Source of the DNA: Taudactylus pleione
Lineage: Eukaryota > Chordata > Amphibia > Anura > Myobatrachidae
Length of the DNA: 64,000 nt
Direction: 5' to 3'
Assembly (NCBI GenBank): GCA_031769625.1
Contig: JAUIMM010000890.1
Coordinates: 898,001-962,000, forward strand
In this document: piece by piece, positions 25,490 to 38,640 of the stretch
Position numbering within the stretch: the stretch's first letter is position 1
How the letters are laid out: every line of letters begins with the position of its first letter
Program-made: the position numbers and the translations under genes
The notes under the pieces: model-generated
What the model was told of the DNA's origin: nothing
Database searches by the model: none
What the model saw: the letters and a program-made list of their open reading frames with translations, nothing else

Positions 25490-26470
25490 TGTACGGATAT
25501 GAGGAGGCAGCAGTGGGCGCCCCTATGCTGGGCTGTGCTTACACTGTACGGATATGAGGAGGCAGCAGTGTGCGTCCCTATGTTGGGCTGTGCTTACACT
25601 GTACGGATTTGAGAAGGCAGCAGTGGGTCCCTATGTTGGGCTGTGATTACACTGTACAGATATGAGGAGGCAGCAGTGGGCGTCCCTATGCTGGGCTGTG
25701 CTTACACTGTACGGATATGAGGAGGCAGCAGTGTGCGTCCCTATGTTGGGCTGTCCTTACACTGTACGGATATGAGAAGGCAGCAGTGGGTCCCTATGTT
25801 GGGCTGTGATTACACTGTACAGATATGAGGAGGCAGCAGTGGGCGTCCCTATGCTGGGCTGTGCTTACACTGTACAGATATGAGAAGGCAGCAGTGGGCG
25901 TCCCTATGTTGGGCTGTGATTACACTGTACAGATATGAGAAGGCAGCAGTGGGTGTCCCTATGCTGGGCTGTGCTTACACTGTACGGATATGAGGAGGCA
26001 GCAGAGGGTGTCCCTATGCTGGGCTGTGCTTACACTGTACGGATATGAGGAGGCAGCAGTGGACGTCCCTATGCTGGGCTGTACTTACACTGTACGGATA
26101 TGAGAAGGCAGCAGTGGGCGTCCCTATGCTGGGCTGTGCTTACACTGTACAGATATGAGGAGGCAGCAGTGGCGTCCCTATGCTGGGCTGTGATTACACT
26201 GTATGGATATCAGGAGGCAGCAGTGGGCGTTCCTATGCTATGCTGTGATTACACTGTACGGATATGAGGAGGCAGCAGTGGGTGTCCCTATGCTGGGCTG
26301 TGCTTACACTGTACAGATATGAGGAGGCAGCAGTGGCGACCCTATGCTGGGCTGTGATTACACTGTACAGATATGAGGAGGCAGCAGTGGGCGTCCCTAT
26401 GCTGGACTGTGATTACACTGTACAGATATGAGGAGGCAGCAGTGGGCGTCCCTATGCTGGGCTGTGATTA
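25490..26470 (+). repeat. Swapped block from segment L inside segment E copy 1
   Basis: Matches about 21430-22410 at a constant offset of 4061, checked at GTGGGCGCC (25512), CGGATTTGAG (25603) and the CTATGCTATGC anchor (26233). The equivalent place in segment E copy 2 (33600-34540) holds different monomers that match about 50.0-51.1 kb. The flanks on both sides match copy 2. This is a clean internal replacement of about 1 kb, net length change 104 bp. Confidence 0.85.
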
Positions 26471-27581
26471 CACTGTACGGATATGAGAAGGCAGCAGTAG
26501 GTGTCCCTATGCTGGGCGGTGATTACACTGTACGGATATGAGAAGACAGGAGAGGGCGTCCCCATGCTGGGCTGTGCTTACACTGTACAGATATGAGGAG
26601 GCAGCAGTGGGCGTCCCAATGATGGGCTGTGTTTACACTGTACGGATATGAGAAGGCAGCAGTGGGCGTCCCTATGCTGGGCTGTGATTACAATGTACGG
26701 ATATGAGGAGGCAGCAGTGGGCATCCCTATGCTGGGCTGTGCTTACACTGTACGGATATGAGGAGGCAGCAGTGGGCGTCCCTATGCTGGGCTGTGATTA
26801 CACTCTACAGATATGAGGAGGCAGCAGTGGGTGTCCCTATGCTGGGCTGTGCTTACACTGTACGTATATGAGGAGGCAGCAGTGGGCGTCCCTATGCTGG
26901 GCTGTGATTACACTGTACGGATATGAGAAGACAGGAGAGAGCGTCCCTATGCTTGGCTGTACTTACACTGTATAGATATGAGGAGGCAGCAGTGGGCGTC
27001 CCTATGCTGTGCTGTGATTACACTGTACAGATATGAGAAGACAGCAGTGAGTGTCCCTATGCTGGGATGTGCTTACACTATATAGATATGAGGAGGCAGC
27101 AGTGGGCGTCCCTATGCTGGGCTGTGATTACACTCTACAGATATGAGGAGGCAGCAGTGGGCGTCCCTATGCTGGGCTGTGATTACACTGTACAGATATG
27201 AGGAGGCAGCAGTGGGTGTCCCTATGCTGGGCTGTACTTACACTGTACGGATATGAGAAGGCAGCAGTGGGTGTCCCTATGCTGGGTTGTGATTACACTG
27301 TACAGATATGAGGTGGCAGCAGAGGGTGTCCCTATGCTGGGCTGTGATTACACTGTACGGATATGAGAAGGCAGCAGTGGGTGTCCCTATGCTGGGTGTG
27401 CTTACACTCTACAGATATGAGGAGGCAGCAGTGGGTGTCCCTATGCTGGGCTGTGCTTACACTGTACGTATATGAGGAGGCAGCAGTGGGTGTCCCTATG
27501 CTGGGCTGTGCTTACACTGTACAGATATGAGGAGGCAGCAGTGGGCGTCCCTATGATGGGCTGTGTTTACACTGTTCGGAT

Positions 27582-28245
27582 ATGAGGAGGCAGCAGTGGA
27601 TGACCCTATGCTGGGCTGTGTTTACACTGTACGGATATGAGAAGGCAGCAGTGGGCGTCCCTATGCTGGGCTGTGATTACACTGTACGGATATCAGGAGG
27701 CAGCAGTGGGCATCCCTATGCTGGGCTGTGCTTACACTGTACGGATATGAGAAGGCAGCAGTGGGTGTCCCTATGCTGGGCTGTGCTTACACTGTACGTA
27801 TATGAGGTGGCAGCAGAGGGTGTCCCTATGCTGGGCTGTGATTACACTGTACGGATATGAGAAGGCAGCAGTGGGTGTCCCTATGCTGGGTGTGCTTACA
27901 CTCTACAGATATGAGGAGGCAGCAGTGGGTGTCCCTATGCTGGGCTGTGCTTACACTGTACGTATATGAGGAGGCAGCAGTGGGTGTCCCTAAGCTGGGC
28001 AGTGTGCTTATGTTGTACGGATATGAGGAGGGAGCAGTGGGTGTCCCTATGCTGGGCTGTGCTTACGCTTTATGGATATGAGGAGGGAGCAGTGGGCGTC
28101 CCTATGCTGGGCTGTGCTTATGTTGTACGGATATGAGGAGGGAGCAGTGGGTGTCCCTATGCTGGGCTGTGCTTACGCTTTATGGATATGAGGAGGGAGC
28201 AGTGGGCGTCCCTATGCTGGGCTTGTCTTACACTGTACGGATATG
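27582..28245 (+). repeat. Internal repeat of the 24.29-24.95 kb stretch
   Basis: The sequence from CAGTGGATGACCC through the GAGGGAGCAG dimer block repeats 24289-24950 at an offset of 3293, with small differences (CTTAAACTGTACG only in the first, CCTAAGCTGGG only in this one). Segment E therefore contains two copies of this sub-segment. Both are also present in its second copy (32416 and 35605). Confidence 0.8.
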
Positions 28246-31200
28246 AGGAGGCAGCAGTGGGCATCCCTATGCTGGGCTGTGATTACACTGTATGGATATG
28301 AGAAGGCAGCAGTGGGCTTCCCTATGCTGGGCTCTGATTACACTGTACGGATATGAGGAGGCAGCAGTGGGTGTCCCTATGCTGGGCTGTGCTTACACTG
28401 TACAGATATGAGGAGGTAGCAGTGGGCGTTCCTATTCTGGGCTGTGCTTACACTGTATGGATCTGAGAAGGCAGCAGTGGCGTCCCTATGCTGGGCTGTG
28501 CTTACACTCTACAGATATGAGGAGGCAGCAGTGGGTGTCCCTATGCTGGGCTGTGCTTACACTGTACGTATATGAGGAGGCAGCAGTGGGCGTCCCTATG
28601 CTGGGCTGTGATTACACTGTACGGATATGAGAAGACAGGAGAGAGCGTCCCTATGCTTGGCTGTACTTACACTGTATGGATATGAGAAGGCAGCAGTGGG
28701 CCTCCCTATGCTGTGCTGTGATTACACTGTACAGATATGAGAAGACAGCAGTGAGTGTCCCTATGCTGGGATGTGCTTACACTATATAGATATGAGGAGG
28801 CAGCAGTGGGCGTCCCTATGCTGGGCTGTGATTACACTGTACAGATATGAGGAGGCAGCAGTGGGTGCCCCTATGCTGGGCTGTGATTACACTGTACAGA
28901 TATGAGGAGGCAGCAGTGGGTGTCCCTATGCTGGGCTGTGATTACACTGTACAGATATGAGAAGGCAGCAGTGGGCGTCCCTATGCTGGGCTGTGATTAC
29001 ACTGTACGGATATGAGAAGGCAGCAGTGGGCGTCCCTATGCTGGGCTGTGATTACACTGTACGGATATGAGAAGGCAGCAGTGGGCGTCCCTATGCTGGG
29101 CTGTGATTACACTGTACGGATATGAGAAGGCAGCAGTGGGTGTCCCTATGCTGGGCTGTGATTACACTGTACGGATATGAGGAGGCAGCAGTGAGCGTCC
29201 CTATGCTGGGCTGTGCTTACACTATACGGATATGAGGAGGCAGCAGTGGGTGTCCCTATGCTGGGCTGTACTTACACTGTACAGATATGAGAAGGCAGCA
29301 GTGGGAGTCCCTATGCTGGGCTGTGCTTACACTGTATGTATAAGAAAAGGCAGCAGTGGATGTCCCTATGCTGGGCTGTGCTTACACTGTACGGATATGA
29401 GAAGGCAGCAGTGGGCGTCCCTATGCTGGGCTGTGATTACACTGTATAGATATGAGAAGACAGGAAAGGGCGTCCCTATGCTGGGCTGTGCTTACACTGT
29501 ATGGATATGAGAATGCAGCACTAGGTGTCCCTATGCTGGGCTGTGCTTACACTGTATGGATATGAGAAGGCAGCAGTAGGTGTCCCTATGCTGGGCTGTG
29601 CTTACACTGTATGGATATGAGAAGGCAGCAGTAGGTGTCCCTATGCTGGGCTGTGATTACACTGTACGTATATGAGGAGGCAGCAGTGGGCGTCCATATG
29701 CTGGGCGGTGATTACACTGTACAGATATGAGGAGGCAGCAGTGGCGTCCCTATGCTGGGCTGTGATTACACTGTATGGATATGAGGAGGCAGCAGTGGGC
29801 GTCCCTATGCTATGCTGTGATTACACTGTACGGATATGAGGAGGCAGCAGTGGGTGTCCCTATGCTGAGCTGTGCTTACACTGTACAGATATGAGGAGGC
29901 AGCAGTGGACGTCCCTATGCTGGGCTGTATTTACACTGTACGGATATGAGAAGGCAGCAGTGGGCGTCCCTATGCTGGGCTGTGCTTCCACTGTATGTAT
30001 ATGAGAAGGCAGCAGTGGGCGTCCCTATGCTGGGCTGTGCTTACACTGTACAGATATGAGGAGGCAGCAGTGGCGTCCCTATGCTGGGCTGTGATTACAC
30101 TGTATGGATATGAGGAGGCAGCAGTGGGCGTCCCTATGCTATGCTGTGATTACACTGTACGGATATGAGGAGGCAGCAGTGGGTGTCCCTATGCTGGGCT
30201 GTGCTTACACTGTACAGATATGAGGAGGCAGCAGTGGCGTCCCTATGCTGGGCTGTGATTACACTGTACAGATATGAGGAGGCAGCAGTGGGCGTCCCTA
30301 TGCTGGGCTGTGATTACACTGTACAGATATGAGGAGGCAGCAGTGGGCGTCCCTATGCTGGGCTGTGATTACACTGTGTGGATATGAGGAGGCAGTAGTG
30401 GGCGTCCCTATGCTGGGCTGTGCTTACACTGTACGGATATGAGGAGGCAGCAGTGGGTGTCCCTATACTGGGCTGTGCTTACACTGTATGGATATGAGGA
30501 GGCAGCAGTCGGTGTCCCTATGCAGGGCTGTGCTTACACTGTGTGGATATGAGGAGGCAGCAGTGGGCTTCCCTATGCTGGGCTGTGATTACACTGTATG
30601 TATATGAGCAGGCAGCAGTGGGCATCCCCATGCTGGGCTGTGATTACACTGTATGGATATGAGGAGGCAGCAGTGGGCGTCCCTATGCTGGGCTGTGATT
30701 ACACTGTGTGGATATGAGGAGGCAGCAGTGGGCATCCCTATGCTGGGCTGTGATTACACTGTACAGATATGAGGAGGCAGCAGTGGGTGTCCCTATGCTG
30801 GGCTGTGCTTACACTGTACAGATATGAGGAGGCAGCAGTGGCGTCCCTATGCTGGGCTGTGATTACACTGTACAGATATGAGGAGGCAGCAGTGGGCGTC
30901 CCTATGCTGGGCTGTGATTACAGTGTACAGATATGAGGAGGCAGCAGTGGGCGTCCCTATGCTGGGCTGTGATTACACTGTGTGGATATGAGGAGGCAGC
31001 AGTGGGCGTCCCTATGCTGGGCTGTGCTTACACTGTACGGATATGAGGAGGCAGCAGTGGGCGTCCCTATGCTGGGCTGTGCTTACACTGTACAGATATG
31101 AGAAGGCAGCAGTGGGCGTCCAAATACTGGGCTGTGCTTACACTGTACGGATATGAGAAGGCAGCAGTGGGTGTCCCTATGCTGGGCTGTGATTACACTG

Positions 31201-32150
31201 TACAGATATGAGGAGGCAGCAGTGGGCGTCCCTATGCTGGGCTGTGCTTACACTGTACTGATATGAGAAGGCTGCAGTGGGCGTCCCTATGCTGGGCTGT
31301 GCTTACACTGTACAGATATGAGAAGGCAGCAGTGGGCGTCCCTATGCTGGGCTGTGCTTACACTGTACAGATATGAGGAGGCAGCAGTGGTGTCCCTATG
31401 CTGGGCTGTGATTACACTGTATGGATATGAGAAGGCAGCAGTGGGTGTCCCTATGCTGGGCTGTGATTACACTGTACAGATATGAGGAGGCAGCAGTGAG
31501 CGTCCCTATGCTGGGCTGTGCTTACACTGTACGGATATGAGGAGGCAGCAGTGGGCGTCCCTATGCTGGGCTGTGCTTACACTGTACAGATATGAGAAGG
31601 CAGCAGTGGGTGTCCCTATGCTGCGCTGTGCTTACACTGTACGCATATGAGGAGGCAGCAGTGGGTGTCCCTATGCTGGGCTGTGCTTACACTGCACAGA
31701 TATGAGGAGGCAGCAGTGGGCGTCCCTATGCTGGGCTGTGATTACACTGTACAGATATGAGGAGGCAGCAGTGGGCGTCCCTATGTTGGGCTGTGATTAC
31801 ACTGTACAGATATGAGGAGGCAGCAGTGGGTGTCCCTATGCTGGGCTGTACTTACACTGTACGGATATGAGAAGGAAGCAGTGGGTGTCCCTATGCTGGG
31901 TTGTGATTACACTGTACAGATATGAGAAGGCAGCAGTGGTTGTCCCTATGCTGGGCTGTGATTACACTGTACAGATATGAGAAGGCAGCAGTGGGCGTCC
32001 CTATGCTGGGCTGTGATTACACTGTACAGATATGAGAAGGCAGCAGTGGGCGTCCCTATGCTGGGCTGTGATTACACTGTACGGATATGAGAAGGCAGCA
32101 GTGGGCGTCCCTATGCTGGGCTGTGATTACAATGTACGGATATGAGAAGG

Positions 32151-32401
32151 CAGCAGTGGGTGTCCCTATGCTGGGCTGTGATTACACTGTACGGATATGA
32201 GAAGGCAGCAGTGGGTGTCCCTATGCTGGGTGTGCTTACACTCTACAGATATGAGGAGGCAGCAGTGGGTGTCCCTATGCTGGGCTGTGCTTACACTGTA
32301 CGGATATGAGAAGGCAGCAGTGGGTGTCCCTATGCTGGGCTGTGCTTACACTGTACGTATATGAGGAGGCAGCAGTGGGTGTCCCTATGCTGGGCTGTGC
32401 T
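32151..32401 (+). repeat. Junction between the two segment E copies
   Basis: Ordinary monomers, including the one-base-shorter CTGGGTGTGC type at about 32230, lead straight into the second copy at CACTGTTCGG (32403). No foreign DNA marks the junction. Confidence 0.6.
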
Positions 32402-33599
32402 TACACTGTTCGGATATGAGGAGGCAGCAGTGGATGACCCTATGCTGGGCTGTGTTTACACTGTACGGATATGAGAAGGCAGCAGTGGGCGTCCCTATGC
32501 TGGGCTGTGATTACACTGTACGGATATCAGGAGGCAGCAGTGGGCATCCCTATGCTGGGCTGTGCTTACACTGTACGGATATGAGAAGGCAGCAGTGGGT
32601 GTCCCTATGCTGGGCTGTGCTTAAACTGTACGTATATGAGGTGGCAGCAGAGGGTGTCCCTATGCTGGGCTGTGATTACACTGTACGGATATGAGAAGGC
32701 AGCTGTGGGTGTCCCTATGCTGGGTGTGCTTACACTCTACAGATATGAGGAGGCAGCAGTGGGTGTCCCTATGCTGGGCTGTGCTTACACTGTACGTATA
32801 TGAGGAGGCAGCAGTGGGTGTCCCTATGCTGGGCAGTGTGCTTCTGTTGTACGGATATGAGGAGGGAGCAGTGGGTGTCCCTATGCTGGGCTGTGCTTAC
32901 GCTTTATGGATATGAGGAGGGAGCAGTGGGCGTCCCTATGCTGGGCTGTGCTTATGTTGTACGGATATGAGGAGGGAGCAGTGGGTGTCCCTATGCTGGG
33001 CTGTGCTTACGCTTTATGGATATGAGGAGGGAGCAGTGGGCGTCCCTATGCTGGGCTTGTCTTACACTGTACGGATATGAGGAGGCAGCAGTGGGCATCC
33101 CTATGCTGGGCTGTGATTACACTGTATGGATATGAGAAGGCAGCAGTGGGCGTCCCTATGCTGGGCTCTGATTACACTGTACGGATATGAGGAGGCAGCA
33201 GTGGGTGTCCCTATGCTGGGCTGTGCTTACACTGTACAGATATGAGGAGGTAGCAGTGGGCGTTCCTATTCTGGGCTGTGCTTACACTGCATGGATCTGA
33301 GAAGGCAGCAGTGGCGTCCCTATGCTGGGCTGTGCTTACACTGGATGGATATCAGGAGGCAGCAGTGGGTGTCCCTATGCTGGGCTGTGCTTACACTGTA
33401 CGGGTATGAGAAGGCAGCAGTGGATGTCCCTATGCTGGGCTCTGCTTACACTGTACGTATATGAGGAGGCAGCAGTGGGCGTCCCTATGCTGAGCTGTGT
33501 TTACACTATATGTATATGAGGAGGCAGCAGTGGGCGTCCCTATGCTGGGCTGTAATTACACTCTACATATATGAGGAGGCAGCAGTGGGCGTCCCTATG

Positions 33600-34540
33600 C
33601 TGGGCTCTGCTTACACTGTACGGATATGAGGAGGCAGCAGTGGGTGTCCCTATGCTGGGCTGTGCTTATGTTGTACGGATATGAGGAGGCAGCAGTGGGT
33701 GTCCCTATGCTGGGCTATGCTTACGCTTTATGGATATGAGGAGGGAGCAGTGGGCGTCCCTATGTTGGGCTGTACTTACACTGTATGGATATGAGGAGGC
33801 AGCAGTGGCCGTCCCTATGCTGGGCTGTGATTACACTGTACAGATATGAGAAGGCAGCAGTAGGTGTCCCTATGCTGGGCTGTGCTTACAATGTACAGAT
33901 ATGAGGAGGCAGGAGTGGGTGTCCCTATGCTGGGCTGTGCTTACACTGTACAGATATGAGAAGGCAGCAGTGGTCGTCCCTATGCTGGGCTGTACTTACA
34001 CTGTACGGATATGAGGAGGCAGCAGTGGGTGTCCCTATGTTGGGCTGTGCTTACACTGTACGTATATGAGGAGGCAGCAGTGGGCGTCCCTATGCTGGGC
34101 TGTGATTACACTGTACGGATATGAGAAGGCAGCAGTGGGCGTCCCTATGCTGGGCTGTGCTTACACTGTACAGATATGAGGAGGCAGCAGTGGGTGTCCC
34201 TATGCTGGGCTGTGCTTACACTGTACAGATATGAGGAGGCAGCAGTAGGTGTCCCTATGCTGGGCTTTGCTTACACTGTACGTATATGAGGAGGCAGCAG
34301 TGGGCGTCCCTATGCTGGGCTGTGATTACACTGTACGGATATGAGAAGACAGGAGAGGGCGTCCCTATGCTGGGCTGTGTTTACACTGTATGGATATGAG
34401 AATGCAGCACTAGGTGTCCCTATGCTGGGCTGTGCTTACACTGTATGGATATGAGAATGCAGCACTAGGTGTCCCTATGCTGGGCTGTGCTTACACTGTA
34501 CGTATATGAGGAGGCAGCAGTGGGCGTCCCTATGCTGGGC
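33600..34540 (+). repeat. Block shared with 50.0-51.1 kb
   Basis: Matches 49998 onward at an offset of 16394, rising by one monomer to 16449 after an extra CTATGCAGGGCTG monomer at about 50100. Shared landmarks: CTTATGTTGTACGG, GGGCTATGCTTACGC, CAGTGGCCGTCC, GGGCTTTGCTTAC and CAGCACTAGGTG. It occupies the position where segment E copy 1 has the 25490-26470 block. Confidence 0.8.
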
Positions 34541-37310
34541 GGTGATTACACTGTACGGATATGAGAAGACAGGAGAGGGCGTCCCTATGCTGGGCTGTGC
34601 TTACACTGTACAGATATGAGGAGGCAGCAGTGGGCGTCCCAATGATGGGCTGTGTTTACACTGTACGGATATGAGAAGGCAGCAGTGGGCGTCCCTATGC
34701 TGGGCTGTGATTACAATGTACGGATATGAGGAGGCAGCAGTGGGCATCCCTATGCTGGGCTGTGCTTACACTGTACGGATATGAGGAGGCAGCAGTGGGC
34801 GTCCCTATGCTGGGCTGTGATTACACTCTACAGATATGAGGAGGCAGCAGTGGGTGTCCCTATGCTGGGCTGTGCTTACACTGTACGTATATGAGGAGGC
34901 AGCAGTGGGCGTCCCTATGCTGGGCTGTGATTACACTGTACGGATATGAGAAGACAGGAGAGAGCGTCCCTATGCTTGGCTGTACTTACACTGTATAGAT
35001 ATGAGGAGGCAGCAGTGGGCGTCCCTATGCTGTGCTGTGATTACACTGTACAGATATGAGAAGACAGCAGTGAGTGTCCCTATGCTGGGATGTGCTTACA
35101 CTATATAGATATGAAGAGGCAGCAGTGGGCGTCCCTATGCTGGGCTATGATTACACTCTACAGATATGAGGAGGCAGCAGTGGGCGTCCCTATGCTGGGC
35201 TGTGATTACACTGTACAGATATGAGGAGGCAGCAGTGGGTGTCCCTATGCTGGGCTGTACTTACACTGTACGGATATGAGAAGGCAGCAGTGGGTGTCCC
35301 TATGCTGGGTTGTGATTACACTGTACAGATATGAGGTGGCAGCAGAGGGTGTCCCTATGCTGGGCTGTGATTACACTGTACGGATATGAGAAGGCAGCAG
35401 TGGGTGTCCCTATGCTGGGTGTGATTACACTCTACAGATATGAGGAGGCAGCAGTGGGTGTCCCTATGCTGGGCTGTGCTTACACTGTACGTATATGAGG
35501 AGGCAGCAGTGGGTGTCCCTATGCTGGGCTGTGCTTACACTGTACAGATATGAGGAGGCAGCAGTGGGCGTCCCTATGATGGGCTGTGTTTACACTGTTC
35601 GGATATGAGGAGGCAGCAGTGGATGACCCTATGCTGGGCTGTGTTTACACTGTACGGATATGAGAAGGCAGCAGTGGGCGTCCCTATGCTGGGCTGTGAT
35701 TACACTGTACGGATATCAGGAGGCAGCAGTGGGCATCCCTATGCTGGGCTGTGCTTACACTGTACGGATATGAGAAGGCAGCAGTGGGTGTCCCTATGCT
35801 GGGCTGTGCTTACACTGTACGTATATGAGGTGGCAGCAGAGGGTGTCCCTATGCTGGGCTGTGATTACACTGTACGGATATGAGAAGGCAGCAGTGGGTG
35901 TCCCTATGCTGGGTGTGCTTACACTCTACAGATATGAGGAGGCCTCAGTGGGTGTCCCTATGCTGGGCTGTGCTTACACTGTACGTATATGAGGAGGCAG
36001 CAGTGGGTGTCCCTAAGCTGGGCAGTGTGCTTATGTTGTACGGATATGAGGAGGGAGTAGTGGGTGTCCCTATGCTGGGCTGTGCTTACGCTTTATGGAT
36101 ATGAGGAGGGAGCAGTGGGCGTCCCTATGCTGGGCTGTGCTTATGTTGTACGGATATGAGGAGGGAGCAGTGGGTGTCCCTATGCTGGGCTGTGCTTACG
36201 CTTTATGGATATGAGGAGGGAGCAGTGGGCGTCCCTATGCTGGGCTTGTCTTACACTGTACGGATATGAGGAGGCAGCAGTGGGCATCCCTATGCTGGGC
36301 TGTGATTACACTGTATGGATATGAGAAGGCAGCAGTGGGCGTCCCTATGCTGGGCTCTGATTACACTGTACGGATATGAGGAGGCAGCAGTGGGTGTCCC
36401 TATGCTGGGCTGTGCTTACACTGTACAGATATGAGGAGGTAGCAGTGGGCGTTCCTATTCTGGGCTGTGCTTACACTGTATGGATCTGAGAAGGCAGCAG
36501 TGGCGTCCCTATGCTGGGCTGTGCTTACACTCTACAGATATGAGGAGGCAGCAGTGGGTGTCCCTATGCTGGGCTGTGCTTACACTGTACGTATATGAGG
36601 AGGCAGCAGTGGGCGTCCCTATGCTGGGCTGTGATTACACTGTACGGATATGAGAAGACAGGAGAGAGCGTCCCTATGCTTGGCTGTACTTACACTGTAT
36701 AGATATGAGGAGGCAGCAGTGGGCGTCCCTATGCTGTGCTGTGATTACACTGTACAGATATGAGAAGACAGCAGTGAGTGTCCCTATGCTGGGATGTGCT
36801 TACACTATATAGATATGAGGAGGCAGCAGTGGGCGTCCCCTATGCTGGGCTGTGATTACACTGTACAGGTATGAGGAGGCAGCAGTGGGCGTCCCTATGC
36901 TGGGCTGTGATTACACTGTACAGATATGAGGAGGCAGCAGTGGGCGCCCCTATGCTGGGCTGTGATTACACTGTACAGATATGAGGAGGCAGCAGTGGGT
37001 GTCCCTATGCTGGGCTGTGATTACACTGTACAGATATGAGAAGGCAGCAGTGGGCGTCCCTATGCTGGGCTGTGATTACACTGTACGGATATGAGAAGGC
37101 AGCAGTGGGCGTCCCTATGCTGGGCTGTGATTACACTGTACGGATATGAGAAGGCAGCAGTGGGCGTCCCTATGCTGGGCTGTGATTACACTGTACGGAT
37201 ATGAGAAGGCAGCAGTGGGTGTCCCTATGCTGGGCTGTGATTACACTGTACGGATATGAGGAGGCAGCAGTGAGCGTCCCTATGCTGGGCTGTGCTTACA
37301 CTATACGGAT

Positions 37311-38640
37311 ATGAGGAGGCAGCAGTGGGTGTCCCTATGCTGGGCTGTACTTACACTGTAGAGATATGAGAAGGCAGCAGTGGGAGTCCCTATGCTGGGC
37401 TGTGCTTACACTGTATGTATAAGAAAAGGCAGCAGTGGATGTCCCTATGCTGGGCTGTGCTTACACTGTACGGATATGAGAAGGCAGCAGTGGGCGTCCC
37501 TATGCTGGGCTGTGATTACACTGTATAGATATGAGAAGACAGGAAAGGGCGTCCCTATGCTGGGCTGTGCTTACACTGTATGGATATGAGAATGCAGCAC
37601 TAGGTGTCCCTATGCTGGGCTGTGCTTACACTGTATGGATATGAGAAGGCAGCAGTAGGTGTCCCTATGCTGGGCTGTGCTTACACTGTATGGATATGAG
37701 AAGGCAGCAGTAGGTGTCCCTATGCTGGGCTGTGATTACACTGTACGTATATGAGGAGGCAGCAGTGGGCGTCCCTATGCTGGGCGGTGATTACACTGTA
37801 CAGATATGAGGAGGCAGCAGTGGCGTCCCTATGCTGGGCTGTGATTACACTGTATGGATATGAGGAGGCAGCAGTGGGCGTCCCTATGCTATGCTGTGAT
37901 TACACTGTACGGATATGAGGAGGCAGCAGTGGGTGTCCCTATGCTGAGCTGTGCTTACACTGTACAGATATGAGGAGGCAGCAGTGGACGTCCCTATGCT
38001 GGGCTGTACTTACACTGTACGGATATGAGAAGGCAGCAGTGGGCGTCCCTATGCTGGGCTGTGCTTCCACTGTATGTATATGAGAAGGCAGCAGTGGGCG
38101 TCCCTATGCTGGGCTGTGCTTACACTGTACAGATATGAGGAGTCAGCAGTGGCGTCCCTATGCTGGGCTGTGATTACACTGTATGGATATGAGGAGGCAG
38201 CAGTGGGCGTCCCTATGCTATGCTGTGATTACACTGTACGGATATGAGGAGGCAGCAGTGGGTGTCCCTATGCTGGGCTGTGCTTACACTGTACAGATAT
38301 GAGGAGGCAGCAGTGGCGTCCCTATGCTGGGCTGTGATTACACTGTACAGATATGAGGAGGCAGCAGTGGGCGTCCCTATGCTGGGCTGTGATTACACTG
38401 TACAGATATGAGGAGGCAGCAGTGGGCGTCCCTATGCTGGGCTGTGATTACACTGTGTGGATATGAGGAGGCAGTAGTGGGCGTCCCTATGCTGGGCTGT
38501 GCTTACACTGTACGGATATGAGGAGGCAGCAGTGGGTGTCCCTATACTGGGCTGTGCTTACACTGTGTGGATATGAGGAGGCAGCAGTGGGCTTCCCTAT
38601 GCTGGGCTGTGATTACACTGTATGTATATGAGCAGGCAGC
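37311..38640 (+). repeat. Sub-segment repeated at 40221
   Basis: The stretch with GTATAAGAAAAGG, GACAGGAAAGGG and paired CTATGCTATGC anchors (37884 and 38213) repeats at 40221-41500 at about +2910, with loss or gain of single monomers. It also corresponds to 29232-30560 in segment E copy 1. Confidence 0.75.

Larger units (their letters stand above)
24275..32150 (+). repeat. 8-kb segment E, copy 1
   Basis: Matches 32402-40080. The offset is 8127 from about 24275 to 25490, 8023 from about 26520 to 28.7 kb, and 8079 around 29.2-30.1 kb. Landmarks: CACTGTTCGG, CAGTGGATGACCC, GATATCAGG, GAGGGAGCAG blocks (24680 and 27973), ATCTGAGAAGG, GACAGGAGAG and GTATAAGAAAAGG (about 29338). The interval 25490-26470 does not match the second copy and is listed separately. 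Confidence 0.85.
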
